Source of the DNA: VRUE01 sp963844395
GTDB taxonomy: Bacteria; Actinomycetota; Thermoleophilia; Solirubrobacterales; 70-9
Assembly: GCA_963844395.1 (NCBI GenBank)
Contig: CAWJNX010000001.1
Span: forward strand, 62,001 to 126,000
Length of the DNA: 64,000 nt
Reading direction: 5' to 3'
The notes under the pieces were generated by a model. That model saw nothing but the letters and a program-made list of their open reading frames with translations. It was not told the origin of the DNA and made no database searches. Position 1 is the first letter of the stretch, and each line of letters starts with the position of its first letter. Below, one piece after another: positions 21,091-32,193 of this stretch. The position numbers and the translations under genes are program-made.

Positions 21091-22512
21091 CACCCCTGAA
21101 GGGGAGTGAAATAGTACCTGAAACCGCAAGCCTACAAGTGGTCGGAGCACCTTCGGGTGTGACGGCGTGCTTTTTGCATCACGAGCCGGCGAGTTACGCG
21201 TCAGTGGCAAGGTTAAGCGATGAGTGGAGCCGCAGCGAAAGCGAGTCTGAACAGGGCGACACAGTCACTGGCGGTAGACCCGAAACTGGGCGAGCTATCC
21301 ATGGGCAGGCTGAAGCGGGGGTAAGACCTCGTGGAGGGCCGAACCGACCTAGGTTGAAAACTGGGCGGATGACCTGTGGATTGGAGTGAAAGGCTAATCA
21401 AGCCCAGAGATATCTGGTTCTCTCCGAAATATATTTAGGTATAGCCTCGCGTGATTGCGTGGCGGCCGTAGAGCACTGTTTGGACTAGGGGCCCTACCAG
21501 GTTACCGACTTCAGGCAAACTCCGAAGACCGTCACGGTTAGCGCGGGAGTCAGTGTGCGGGGGATAAACTTCGTACGCAAAAGGGGAACAACCCAGACCA
21601 TCAGCTAAGGACCCTAAGTACTAGCTAAGTGGTGAACGATGTCCGAATGCAGAGACAACCAAGAGGTTGGCTTAGAAGCAGCCACCCTTGAAAGAGTGCG
21701 TAACAGCTCACTGGTCAAGTGTTCGGGCGCGGAGAATTCAACGGGGCTCAAGCTAGTCTCCGAAGCTATGGGTGTGCAGGCCTGCGGGCTCTGCACGCGG
21801 TAGGAGAGCGTTCCAGTTGCGTGAAGCGGATGCGTAAGCCTCCGTGGAGTGGCTGGAAGTGAGAATGCCGGCATGAGTAACGATAGAGGGGTGAGACTCC
21901 CCTCCACCGATTGTCCAAGGTTTCCTGAGTAAAGTTCGTCTGCTCAGGGTTAGTCGGGACCTAAGGCGAGGCCGAAAGGCGTAGTCGATGGCCAACAGGT
22001 TGATATTCCTGTACCACGTCGAGTCCGTTATGACCGATGGGGGGACGGGGAAGGGTAAGGGAACCCAGGCGATGGTCGTCCTGGGGCAAGCACGTAGCCA
22101 GTCGCTGTAGGGAAATCCGCAGCGGCGTTTTGACGCGAGGTGCGATGCCAGCTGGCTTGACCGCCGGCCAGTCCCCGATCCCATGCCTCCGAGAAAATCC
22201 TCTAGGCAGGACTTACGTGCCCGTACCGATAACCGACACAGGTGGACAAGTAGAACATACTGAGGTGAGCGAGCTAACTCTCGTTAAGGAACTCGGCAAA
22301 ATCGTCCCGTAACTTCGGGAGAAGGGACGCCCCGGTAGGGTGAACTCCGCACGGAGGGAGCCCGAGGGGGCCGCAGTGAATTGGTCCAACCGACTGTTTA
22401 CCAAAAACACAGGCCTCTGCTAAGTCGCAAGACGACGTATAGGGGCTGACGCCTGCCCGGTGCCGGAAGGTTACGCGGACCTGTTAGCGCTTCGGCGCGA
22501 AGCAGGGAAGCT

Positions 22513-23364
<852 letters not shown>

Positions 23365-23441
23365 CAACGAGTTGGACGCTGTCTCAACGAGAGGCTCGGT
23401 GAAATTAAAGTCTCGGTGAAGATGCCGAGTACCCGCAGAAA

Positions 23442-23477
<36 letters not shown>

Positions 23478-23620
23478 TATTGGAGTCTGGGGTATCTCGC
23501 TCAGGATAGGTGGGAGACTGTGAACCGGCGGCTTTGGCCGGCGGGGAGTCACCCTTGAGATACCACCCTTGGTGCTCTGGGCTTCTAACACCATGCCGTG
23601 ATCCGGGTGGTGAACAGTGT

Positions 23621-23689
<69 letters not shown>

Positions 23690-23808
23690 ACGGTTGGAAA
23701 TCGTGCGTAGAGTGTAAAGGCAATAAGGGAGCTTGACTGCGAGACCGACGGGTCGAGCAGGAACGAAAGTTGGGCTTAGTGATCCGGCGGTTGCAAGTGG
23801 AAGCGCCG

Positions 23809-23851
<43 letters not shown>

Positions 23852-23877
23852 GTTTCCAAGAGTCCACATCGACGAAA

Positions 23878-23919
<42 letters not shown>

Positions 23920-23923
23920 GAGT

Positions 23924-24006
<83 letters not shown>

Positions 24007-24352
24007 TTCTGTGGGCGTTGGAGAGTTGAGAGGAGTCATCCCTAGTACGAGAGGACCGGGATGAACGTGCCGCTGGTGTATCTGTTGTCCTGCCAAGGGC
24101 ATCGCAGGTTAGCTACGCACGGAACGGATAACCGCTGAAGGCATCTAAGCGGGAAGCCGTCCTTGAGATGAGCTCTCCCATCCCCTTGAGGGAGTAAGAC
24201 CCCTGGTAGACCACCAGGTTGATAGGCCAGCGGTGCAAGCGCAGCAATGCACTCAGCCGACTGGTACTAATGGGTCGAGGGCTTGACGGATTATTTATTA
24301 CCCATTGGCCTTGTGCGGTTTTCAAGCTCCACCGGGGCGAGTCTCGCAAAAT

Positions 24353-24471
24353 TCCGGTGGCGCATAGCGAGGGGGAAACACCTCTTCCCATTCCGAACAG
24401 AGCAGTTAAGCCCCTCAGCGCCGATGGTACTTGGAGGGCAACCTCCTGGGAGAGTAGGTCGCCGCCGGTTC
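24353..24471 (+). rRNA. rrf: 5S ribosomal RNA
   Basis: About 119 nt: TCCGGTGGCGCATAGCG at the 5' end pairs with the 3' CCGCCGG; the internal CCCATTCCGAACAGAGCAGTTAAGCC and GCGCCGATGGTACTT are the conserved loop A-C and E regions. It follows the 23S processing arm (24311-24326) by 26 nt. Confidence 0.93.
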
Positions 24472-25466
24472 TTACTTGGGCCGCCCTTCGGGGCGGCCCT
24501 TTTCGTTGTTTGATGCGGGTGCGCTCGCTTCGGCCCCGTCAGTGGCGAAGCGGCTCACGAGCGCGGCCGTCAGGTCCGGCCGCTCGACGTTGGGCGAGTG
24601 GCCGGCGCTCGCGATGAGCTCGGTCTCGGCACCAACCGCACCGTAGGCGGCGAGCGCCTTTTCGGGTTTGGTATAGATCTGCTCTTCGGCTCCGAAGATC
24701 GCCAGTACTGGACCCCGGCATCCATCCGAGGCGCTCGTCGAGCGGACGGGCGTCCGTGTAGTAGCTCTCGCCGTCGGCCGAGTCGTCGTAGGAGGTATAG
24801 GTCAGGCGGCGGAAGTCCTCGACGAACTCGGCGGGAACGTCGAAATCCGGCGCAAAGCCGACGCTCGAGGCCGTTCCTCGATCGCGAAGTCGGGCGTCGC
24901 CCGCCAAAGCGCCTCGCCGATCACCGGAGTGAAGGTCAGGCGGCGGCGAGCGGCAGGTCGGCGCCATAGCCGTCGCTGTCGGGGGCCTGGTCGAGGATCA
25001 CGAGGCGATCGACAAGCGCGTGGGGAGAGCTTCGCTCAGGGCGGTGCCGACGACGGCTCCCATCGAGTGTCCGACCACGGTCGCTTCTGCGCACGCCAAG
25101 CCTCTGCAGCGCCTGCGGCGACCAGCTTCGCCTGGTTCTCCATCGAGTAGCCGGAACTCGGCTTCTCGGAGCCGCCGTGGCCGAGCAGGTCGACGGCGAC
25201 GACTCGGTGACGGCGTTCCAGCAGCGGCATCATCCGGTCCCACCAGTCGATCGCGCAGGTGAAGCCGTGGATCAGCACGATCGGCGAGCCCGCCGTGGCC
25301 CGCGGTCGACCACCTGCATTTCGCCGCCGGGAGCTCGAGGATCCTGCCGCCGGGCACGGTCACCTCCGCCGGCTCCGTCTCCGAGCCGGTGACGAGTGCG
25401 TTGACGCCGAGCAGGACCGCCAGCAGGCTGAGCGCTCCGTCGCGAATCTTGCGTCCTCTGTCTCAT
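24472..25466 (-). CDS. alpha/beta hydrolase, paralogue of the 26.9-27.9 kb gene (several frame breaks)
   Basis: Reassembled from several frames: start ATG 25466 (overlapping the previous gene's TGA), then LAVLLGVNALVTGSETEP, EVTVPGGRILEL, LIHGFTCAIDWWDRMMPLLE, RRHRVVAVDLLGHGGSEKP, TVVGHSMGAVVG (nucleophile Ser in GHSMG), and GHSPNVERPDLTAALVSRF with the catalytic His near the C-terminus. It stops at TAA 24474-24472, inside the rRNA terminator. The order of motifs is that of single-domain esterase/epoxide-hydrolase-like enzymes with an N-terminal membrane or signal segment. At least four frame breaks between 24600 and 25460. Substrate unknown. Confidence 0.68.
24478..24504 (+). terminator. intrinsic terminator of the rRNA operon
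   Basis: GGGCCGCCC-TTCG-GGGCGGCCC (9-bp stem, UUCG tetraloop) followed by TTTT at 24500-24503, starting 6 nt after 5S. The same bases encode the last residues (KGRPEGRPK) of the convergent hydrolase gene on the minus strand. Confidence 0.93.
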
Positions 25467-26648
25467 CGCGCCTCCAGGACCTTGTCGAGAAAGAGCTGCA
25501 GGCGCCGCTCGTACAGGCGCGGATCGACGTTCCAGGCCTGCGTGTGGCCGGCCTCGGGACGGCGAAGTAAGCTGACCCGGCGCGGCAGCGCCCGGGCGAA
25601 CTCCTGGCTGGACTCGATCGGCACCAGAGCATCGTCGGCTCCGTGGAAGAGCAGGATCGGCAACCGGAAGGCCTCGGGGTGGCGCGCCGCGTCGAGGCTG
25701 TCCCAGTCGACGTCGATCCTCGCCTCGATCGCCCACTGGACGGGGAGCGCGGCCAAGGCGGGGAGGCCCATCTCGGTGGCGTTGAAGCGGAGGATCTCCT
25801 CCCAATCCAGCGCCGGCGCGTCGAGGACCAGGGCGGCGACGCGCGCCGCGCGCGGCGAGTGCTGCATGAACTGGGAGATCAGCGCTCCGCCCATCGAGTA
25901 GCCGACCAGGACGACCCGGCGTGCGCCTCGGTCGAGGGCGAAGCGAACGGCGGCGGCGAGGTCGCGCCACTCCGTCTGGCCCTGATGGTGGAGGCCGTCA
26001 GGGCTGCTCGGCGCGCCGAGGTCGTCGCGGTAGGTGATCAGCAGCGACGTCAGGCCTGCGCGCCGCAGGGCCGGGCGCAATGCGCAGGCCGACCTGGGGG
26101 TCGCTGTTGATCCCGTGCACGACGATCGCCCAAGTGGCCGCCCGGCCTCGGACCGCTTGCCGAGCCGGAATCAGCCAGGCCGGCATCGGCCCGAGCTCGC
26201 CGCCACGGTCTCCGAGCGGTAGGGCAGGCCCCTGGCCTGACGCGGATCGCCGGCGAAGACATCGGTATCGAGGCCGGCCTCCGTGCCGGGCGCCAGGTAA
26301 CCGCGCACCGCGGACAGAGCGGCGGGTCACGGTCTCGGTCGACGTCTCGAGCACCGGTCCCACCACGGCGTGCCCGCCGTGCCAGACGAGGCCGTAATAC
26401 CCGGGCCTCTCCGTCGCCTCTCCCGCTCGAGGACGATCTCGCTGCGACCGACGGCTGCGATCTCGACGTCCTCGGACCAGGGCGAGTGATCGGGAACCAG
26501 CACCCGCGAGGAGAAGTGCCAGCTCGAGCGCGGCGCCGACGGCCGACCGCGGCCACAAGGGCCAGCCGCTGCCAGGAGAGCCCAGCGCGGCAACCGCCGC
26601 CGCTTGACCGACCTGCGTCGGTCCCTCTGGCTCAGGCGCCGACGCCAA
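25463..26648 (-). CDS. membrane-anchored alpha/beta hydrolase (frame breaks upstream of 26080)
   Basis: Its C-terminal 205 residues are clean (25463-26080): LLITYRDDLGAPSS, VVLVGYSMGGALISQFMQ (nucleophile GYSMG), LPILLFHGADDALVPIESSQEF (Asp) and EAGHTQAWNVDP (His), a dienelactone-hydrolase/peptidase S9-like fold. The N-terminal part, from a TTG near 26648, contains HFSSRVLVPDHSP, GYYGLVWHGGHAVVGPV, TETVTRRL and WAIVVHGINSDP spread over shifting frames. It overlaps the downstream hydrolase by ATGA, so they form one unit. Substrate unknown; the preceding domain is typical of large actinobacterial hydrolases of this type. Confidence 0.7.
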
Positions 26649-26660
26649 GGCCCGGTCGCT

Positions 26661-26862
26661 CTACGACTGCGCGGCGAAGCGAGCGATCGCCGAGCTCCAG
26701 GCTCCGGTGCTCCGCGATCGGTCGTTGCGGCGGCGGGCTTCGCAGGGGAGAGGCCGTCGCTCGACCTCCTCGAGCCCGTACTCGCCGAGCGTCGCGAAGT
26801 CGATCAGCAGGTCGACGGCGTCGGTCAGCGCGTTCGCTGATGTTTGTCTTCGGATCGAACAT
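26661..26862 (-). CDS. small hypothetical protein (tentative)
   Basis: ATG at 26862 (MFDPKTNISE) with TAGCTT (26880-26875, minus) as a possible leaderless -10. After one extra base near 26826 the reading continues DAVDLLIDFATLGEYGLEEVERR and stops at TAG 26663-26661, giving about 66 residues. High GC third positions favour coding, but the 5' part overlaps possible C-terminal codons of the upstream hydrolase. No family recognised. Confidence 0.3.
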
Positions 26863-26934
26863 GAGTTCGTAAGCTACGGCCGCGTCTCCGGACGGCATCC
26901 CGATCCTGCATCATCTTCTTGCATCTCGCGCCGG

Positions 26935-27892
26935 CGATTAGCCCCGATTTGCGGCGCTTTTGTCGATCGGCGAAGCCGAGCACCAAGGCTGCGGTCGCCG
27001 CCGGGGCCTCGACGTTGGGCGAGTGGCCGGCATCCGGCGAGCAGCTTGATGCGGGCGCCCGGCACGGTGGACTGGGTATTCGGCCAGCGGCGCTGCCGGG
27101 TCGTCGATGATCTGCTCCTCGGCGCCCATGATCACCAGCAGCGGCTTACCGGTCGGCTTTGACGCTTCGGTCGAGGCTCTCTTCCTTGCCGAAGGCTTCC
27201 GAGGCGCTTGCCGCCTCGTCGTAGGCGCTGTAGGTCATCCGATCGACGTCCTCGACGAAGGCGTCGGGGACGTCGAATCCCGGCGCAAAGGCAACCTCGA
27301 GGCCCTTGCGCACGGCGAAGTCGGGACTTGATCCGCCACAGGGCGTCGCCGATCACCGGGAGCGAAGGCGAGCCGGGCGATCAGCCCGAGGTCGCCCTCT
27401 TCGTGGGTGGGGCCGGTGTCGACGATGACGATCCGGTCCACCAACCGCGGCGAGCGCTCGGCGAGAGCGACCGCGACCGTGCCGCCGAGCGAGTGGCCGA
27501 CGACCGTCGCATCGCGGACGCCGAGCCTGCCGAGCGCCTCGGCGACCAGATCCGCTTGGTTCTCGATCTCGTATCCGGACTCGGGCTTCTCCGAGCCGCC
27601 GTGGCCGAGCAGGTCGACGGCGACAACGCGGTGATCTCGCTGCAGCTGCGGCATCATCCGGTCCCACCAATCGATCGCGCAGGTGAAGCAGTGGATGAGG
27701 ACGATCGGCGAGCCGTCGCGCGGACCGCGTTCGACCACCTGCAGAGCGCCACCCTGCAGGCCGAGCACACGGCCGCCTGGCACCGTCACCTCGGCCGACT
27801 TCGTTTCCGCGCCGGTGACCAGCGCGTTGAGGCCGAGCAGCAGCGCCAACGCCAAGACCGACCCCGATCGCGATCGTCGCGCTCCGTCCCAT
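26935..27892 (-). CDS. alpha/beta hydrolase (frame breaks in the 3' half)
   Basis: Starts at ATG 27892 behind the -10 TAGGGT (27908-27903, minus). After one break near 27850 a long clean stretch reads LLLGLNALVTGAETKSAEVTV, LIHCFTCAIDWWDRMMPQLQ, VVAVDLLGHGGSEKPESGYE, ATVVGHSLGGTVAVALAE (nucleophile GHSLG), DRIVIVDTGPTHEEGDLG. Further breaks near 27360, 27300 and 27130 scramble the rest, but LLVIMGAEEQIIDDPAA (Asp region) and GHSPNVEAPAATAALVLGF (His) are recoverable. Closely matches the 24.5-25.5 kb gene, so the pair arose by duplication. The exact stop is uncertain. Confidence 0.68.
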
Positions 27893-27901
27893 CGCGGCCG
27901 T

Positions 27902-27908
27902 TACCCTA
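27902..27908. promoter_or_regulatory. shared divergent -10 box between hydrolase and murA
   Basis: TACCCTA contains TACCCT on the plus strand (11 nt before the murA ATG at 27919) and TAGGGT on the minus strand (10 nt before the hydrolase ATG at 27892). Both fit TANNNT at leaderless spacing, so two promoters would use the same seven base pairs. Confidence 0.5.
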
Positions 27909-27918
27909 GCCGGAACCG

Positions 27919-29219
27919 ATGGAGAAATTCGTCATCGATGGCGGCGTCGCCCCTCTCCGGGGAGCTGACGGCCGCGGGCAACAAGAACGCGGCGCTGCCG
28001 ATCATCGCCGCCTGCCTGCTCACCGAGGAGGAGCTGCTGCTGCACCGCGTGCCGCGGATCCGCGACACCGAGGCGCAGATCGCCCTGCTGGAGCGGCTCG
28101 GGGTCGAGGCCGCCTGGGTGGCCGACAACAGCCTCCGCCTCTGCGCCGCCGGCGTCACCGAAGTCGCGGTCGACGAGGAGCTCTCGAAACAGATCCGCGC
28201 CTCCTTCCTCCTCGCCGGCCCGCTGCTCGCCCGCTTCGGCGAGGCCCGCATGCCGCCGCCGGGCGGCGACTTCATCGGCCGCCGCCGCCTCGACGCCCAC
28301 CTCGACGCCTTCGCCGACCTCGGGGCGCGGGTCGAGGGCGATCGCTGGATCGAGCTGGCCGCACCGGCCGGCGGCCTGCGCCCCTGCTCGATCTTCATGG
28401 ACGAGCCCTCGGTGATGGGGACCGAGAACGCGCTTGATGGCGGCCGCGCTGACGCCCGGCCCGACGACGATCTCCAACGCCGCCTGCGAGCCGCACGTCC
28501 AGGACCTGGCGCGGCTGTTGACCGGCATGGGCGCCGAGGTCGAGGGGATCGGCTCCAACGTGATGACCGTGCACGGCCGCGACCGCCTCGGCGGCGCCGA
28601 GCACACGATCTCGCCCGACCACATCGAGGTCGGCAGCTTCATGGCGCTCGCGGCTGCGACCGGCGGCGAATTGCGCATCCGCGGCGCCGAGCCCGCCGAC
28701 CTGCTGATGGTCCGCCGTCAGTTCCGCCGCCTTGGGCTCGAGTCGACGATCGAGGAAGGCGACGTCCTCGTGCCGCCCGAGCAGCGGCTGCGGATCAAGT
28801 CGGACGTCGGCGACGCGATCCCGAAGATCGAGGACGGTCCCTGGCCGGCCTTTCCCGCCGACCTCACCTCGATCGCACTTTCTCTCGCCACGCAGGCGGA
28901 CGGGGACGTGCTGATCTTCGAGAAGATGTTCGAGAACCGCCTCTTCTTCATCGACAAGCTGGTCGCGATGGGTGCTCGGATCACGCTCTGCGATCCCCAT
29001 AGGGCGATCGTCAGCGGTCCGAGCCGGCTTCACGGCGAACGCGTCGAGAGCCCCGACATCCGGGCCGGGATGGCGATGCTCATCGCCGCGCTGGCCGCCG
29101 ACGGGGTCTCGGAGATCGGCAACATCCGCCAGATCGACCGCGGCTACGAGGCGATCGACGAGCGGCTGCGGGGGCTCGGCGCGCGGATTGAACGGGTCTC
29201 TGCGGAGATACCGGCCTAG
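27919..29219 (+). CDS. murA: UDP-N-acetylglucosamine 1-carboxyvinyltransferase (two frame breaks)
   Basis: First committed step of peptidoglycan synthesis, transferring enolpyruvyl from PEP. Pieces join as MEKFVIDGGV, then after an extra G near 27950 PLSGELTAAGNKNAALPIIAA (Lys/Asn active site), then after an extra T near 28434 MAAALTPGPTTISNAACEP, through to RVSAEIPA; about 432 residues. The loop that normally reads PGGCxIG is PPPGGDFIGRRRLD: Asp (codon 28268-28270) replaces the PEP-attacking cysteine, as in mycobacterial MurA, which is fosfomycin-insensitive. Essential gene, so the breaks are probable errors. Ends 39 nt before hisZ. Confidence 0.93.
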
Positions 29220-29244
29220 CGCGGCTTTCCGCCGCTCGCTCTCG

Positions 29245-29250
29245 TAAGGT
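29245..29250 (+). promoter_or_regulatory. -10 box of the his operon (leaderless)
   Basis: TAAGGT, 8 nt before the hisZ ATG at 29259. Only 39 nt separate murA from hisZ, leaving no room for a leader peptide or T-box. Confidence 0.45.
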
Positions 29251-29258
29251 CAGGCGGA

Positions 29259-30253
29259 ATGATTCACCCAATACCGCCAGGAACCAGGGACGTCCTTGCC
29301 CGACGAGATGCGCGAGCTGCGCAAGCTCCACCTCGCCCTGCTCGAGGTCTTCGAGGGCCGCGGCTACGGCCAGGTGGCGACGCCGGCGATCGAGTACGAC
29401 GAGGTGCTCGACGCGCGGCGACGGGCGGACCGCCGCCAGCGCCTACCGCTTCTTCGACGAGCGCGGCGACCTGCTGGCCCTGCGCTCGGACATGACCGTG
29501 CCGATCGCCCGCCTTGCCGCGACCCGCTACACCAATGCCGAGCCGCCGCTGCGCCTCTGCTACCTGGCCAACGCCTACCGGGCGGTGCGGCCGCAGCGCG
29601 GCCAGATGCGCGAGTTCGCGCAGGGGGGCATCGAGCTGATCGGCGCCCCAGCGCCAGGCGGTACCGCCGAGGTCGTCGAGGTGTTGACGGCGGCGCTCGA
29701 CGCGGCCGGGCTCGACCGGGCCGTGATCGGCCTCGGTGACGCCGACCTCTTCCGGCAGCTGCTGGCCGAGCTGGGGGTCGAGGGCGAGGCGCGCGACTCG
29801 ATCCTCGGGCGGCTAGCCACACACGATCTGGTCGGGCTCGAGTCAGAGCTGATGGAGGTCGAGGGAATGAGCGAGGAGCAGTGCGCCACCTGCGTCGCCC
29901 TCTCGCAGCTGCGCGGCGGCCGCGAGGTGCTGGAGCAGGCGCGCGGGCTGGGCGGTGCCGCCGTCGAGCGCGCCACGGCGCGGATCGGCGAGACCTACGA
30001 AGCGCTCGAGGAGCGCGGCGTGGCCGACCGGGTACGGATCGACCTCGGCCTGCTTCGCGACCTCGGCTACTACAGCGGCGCGATCCTCGAGGTCTACGAC
30101 CCGGCACTTGGGCACGTCCTCGGCGGCGGCGGTCGTTACGACCGGCTGTTGAAGCGCTTCGGCCTCGACCTGCCGGCGGCGGGCTTCGCCCTCTACCTCG
30201 AGCGCGTCCATCTCGCCCAGCTCGAGGAGGAGTCGAGGGGGGTGGGATCGTGA
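29259..30253 (+). CDS. hisZ: ATP phosphoribosyltransferase regulatory subunit (two frame breaks)
   Basis: Catalytically inactive HisRS-like partner of short HisG. Starts MIHPIPPGTRDVL, continues PDEMRELRKLHLALLEVFEGRG after a break near 29298, and YRFFDERGDLLALRSDMTVPIARL after a break near 29416. Class II synthetase-core motifs follow (RLCYLANAYRAVRP, QGGIELIG, GYYSGAILEVYD, LGGGGRYDRLL). About 331 residues and no C-terminal anticodon-binding domain, so HisZ rather than HisS. Overlaps hisG by GTGA. With the 226-residue HisG it would form the hetero-octameric first enzyme of histidine synthesis. Confidence 0.9.
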
Positions 30254-30930
30254 GCGTCGAGGTGGCGGGAGCCGGTCGCGCCAAGGCAGATGGCCCGCTG
30301 AAGATCGCGGTGCCACGCGGCGCCCTGCTCGCGGGGACGCTCGACGCGCTCGACGCCGCCGGCATCGACACGGCCGCGGCTCGCGGCGAATCGCGCGCCC
30401 TGATCTTCCCCGGCGAGAAGATCAGTCTGGTGACGATGCGGCCCTCCGACGTCCCGACCTATGTCGAGGCAGGCGCCGCCGATGTCGGCATCACCGGCAA
30501 GGACGTGCTGCTCGAGCAGGCCGACCGGATGGTCTATGAGCTGCTCGATCTCGGCTACGGACGTTGCCGCATGGTGCTCGCCGGTCGCAAGGGCGACGAG
30601 CGGCTCGGCGAGGCGCAGCGGCGGCTTGGGATGATGCGGATCGCGACCAAGTATCCGCGGATCGCCGAACGCCACTTCGAGGCGACCGGCCGCCAGGTCG
30701 AGGTGATCGAGGTCAAGGGCTCGGTCGAGCTGGCGCCGCTGATCGGCCTCGCGGACGGCATCGTCGACCTGGTCGCGACCGGCCGCACCCTGGACGAGAA
30801 CGAACTGGAGGTGCGCGAGGAGATCGTCGATTGCACGGCGCGCTTCGTCGCCAACCGCGTCGCCCACAAGCTCCGCTCCACCGAGGTCGACGATCTGACC
30901 GCGAAGCTGCGCGAGGCGACGACCGAATGA
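30250..30930 (+). CDS. hisG: ATP phosphoribosyltransferase, short catalytic form
   Basis: Condenses ATP and PRPP, the regulated entry to histidine synthesis. 226 residues from the GTG at 30250 (overlapping the hisZ stop): LKIAVPRGALL, GAADVGITGKDVLLE, GRCRMVLAGRKG, the PRPP loop DLVATGRTLDENEL. It lacks the C-terminal ACT-like domain of long HisG, so feedback control must come through HisZ, consistent with the adjacent gene. Overlaps hisD by ATGA. Confidence 0.94.
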   Translation: MSVEVAGAGRAKADGPLKIAVPRGALLAGTLDALDAAGIDTAAARGESRALIFPGEKISLVTMRPSDVPTYVEAGAADVGITGKDVLLEQADRMVYELLDLGYGRCRMVLAGRKGDERLGEAQRRLGMMRIATKYPRIAERHFEATGRQVEVIEVKGSVELAPLIGLADGIVDLVATGRTLDENELEVREEIVDCTARFVANRVAHKLRSTEVDDLTAKLREATTE

Positions 30931-32193
30931 GGCTGCGCCGCTTCGAGTGGGAGGGAGCGGGCCCGACCGCCGCCGCGATCCGCGGCTGGACCGGGGAGTC
31001 CGTGCCGCGGGTCGACGTCGCGTCGATCGAACGCGAGGTGCGCGAGGGCGGCGACGAGGCCGTGCTGCGGCTCACCGCCCGCTTCGACGCGACCGATCGG
31101 GCGCCGAGCGCCCTGCTCGTCGATCCCGACTCGGCGGCGAGGGCGCTGGATGGCTTGGACACCGGCATCCGCGAGTCGCTCGAACTGGCCGCCGCCAATG
31201 TGCGTGCCGTCGCCGTTGCGCAGTTGCAGGGAGGAGCACGGGATGTGGAGCTACCGCAGGGCCAGAGCGTTGATCTGCGCGACGTGCCGGTGGGCGCCGC
31301 CGGCGTTTACGCCCCCGGCGGCAGGGCCGCCTACCCGTCGAGCGTCCTGATGTGCGCGATCCCCGCTCGCGTCGCAGGTGTCGAGCGCCTCGCCCTGGCT
31401 TCGCCGCCGGGCGCCCGACGGCACGCTCCACCCTCTGGTCCTCGCAGCCGCCGAGCTGTGTGAGGTCGACGAGGTCTACGCGATGGGCGGCGCCCAGGCG
31501 ATCTTTGCGCTCGCGTACGGGACGGAGACGATCGCCCCCGTCGACGTAATCGCCGGGCCCGGCAACGCCTGGGTCCGCGAGGCGAAGCGGGCCGTCTACG
31601 GGGCGGTGGGCATCGACTCGCTCGCCGGCCCGTCGGAGCTGATGGTGGTCGCCGCCGCCGACACCGACCCGGAGTGGGCGGCGCTCGACCTCTGCGCCCA
31701 GGCCGAGCACGGTGGTGAAGGGGCGCTGGTCGCTGTCGCCGCTGACGCGGGGGTTCTGCAGACTCTCGGCGAAGCGACCGAGCGGGCCGCGGCGGCACGC
31801 CCCGGGGTCGGCGACGCGCCGCTTGCCATGGCGCTGGTCCCCGATCTGGACGCCGCGATCGACCTCGCCAACGAGTTCGCACCCGAGCACCTCGAGCTTC
31901 TGGTCGACGACGGGGCGGAACTGGCCGAGCGGGCGAGGACGGCTGGCTGTGTCTTCGTCGGCCACCACGGCGCCACCGCCTTCGGCGACTACGCCGCCGG
32001 TTCCAATCACGTCCTGCCGACCGGCGGCGCCGGTCGTTTCTCGGGCCCGCTCAGTCCCGGCGCCTTCCGCCGCCCGATCACGACCGTGAAGGTCTCCGCT
32101 GGGGCGGCGGCGAAGCTTGCTCCGCACGTCGAGGCGCTGGCCAGAGCCGAGGGCTTCCCCGTCCACGGCGAGTCGGCGATGATTAGACGATGA
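30927..32193 (+). CDS. hisD: histidinol dehydrogenase (frame break near 31411)
   Basis: Zinc enzyme for the last two oxidations to histidine. First frame MRLRRFEWEGAGPTAAAIRG through VGAAGVYAPGGRAAYPSSVLM to LASPPG; one extra G near 31411, then PDGTLHPLVLAAAELCEVDEVYAMGGAQAIFALAYG, IAGPGNAWV, GPSELMVVAAADTDPEW, AQAEHGGEG, EFAPEHLEL, FVGHHGATAFGDYAAGSNHVLPT. Corrected length about 422. Zinc-ligand Gln/His/Asp/His residues lie within AQAEHG and the C-terminal segments. Overlaps hisG and hisB by ATGA. Confidence 0.94.
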
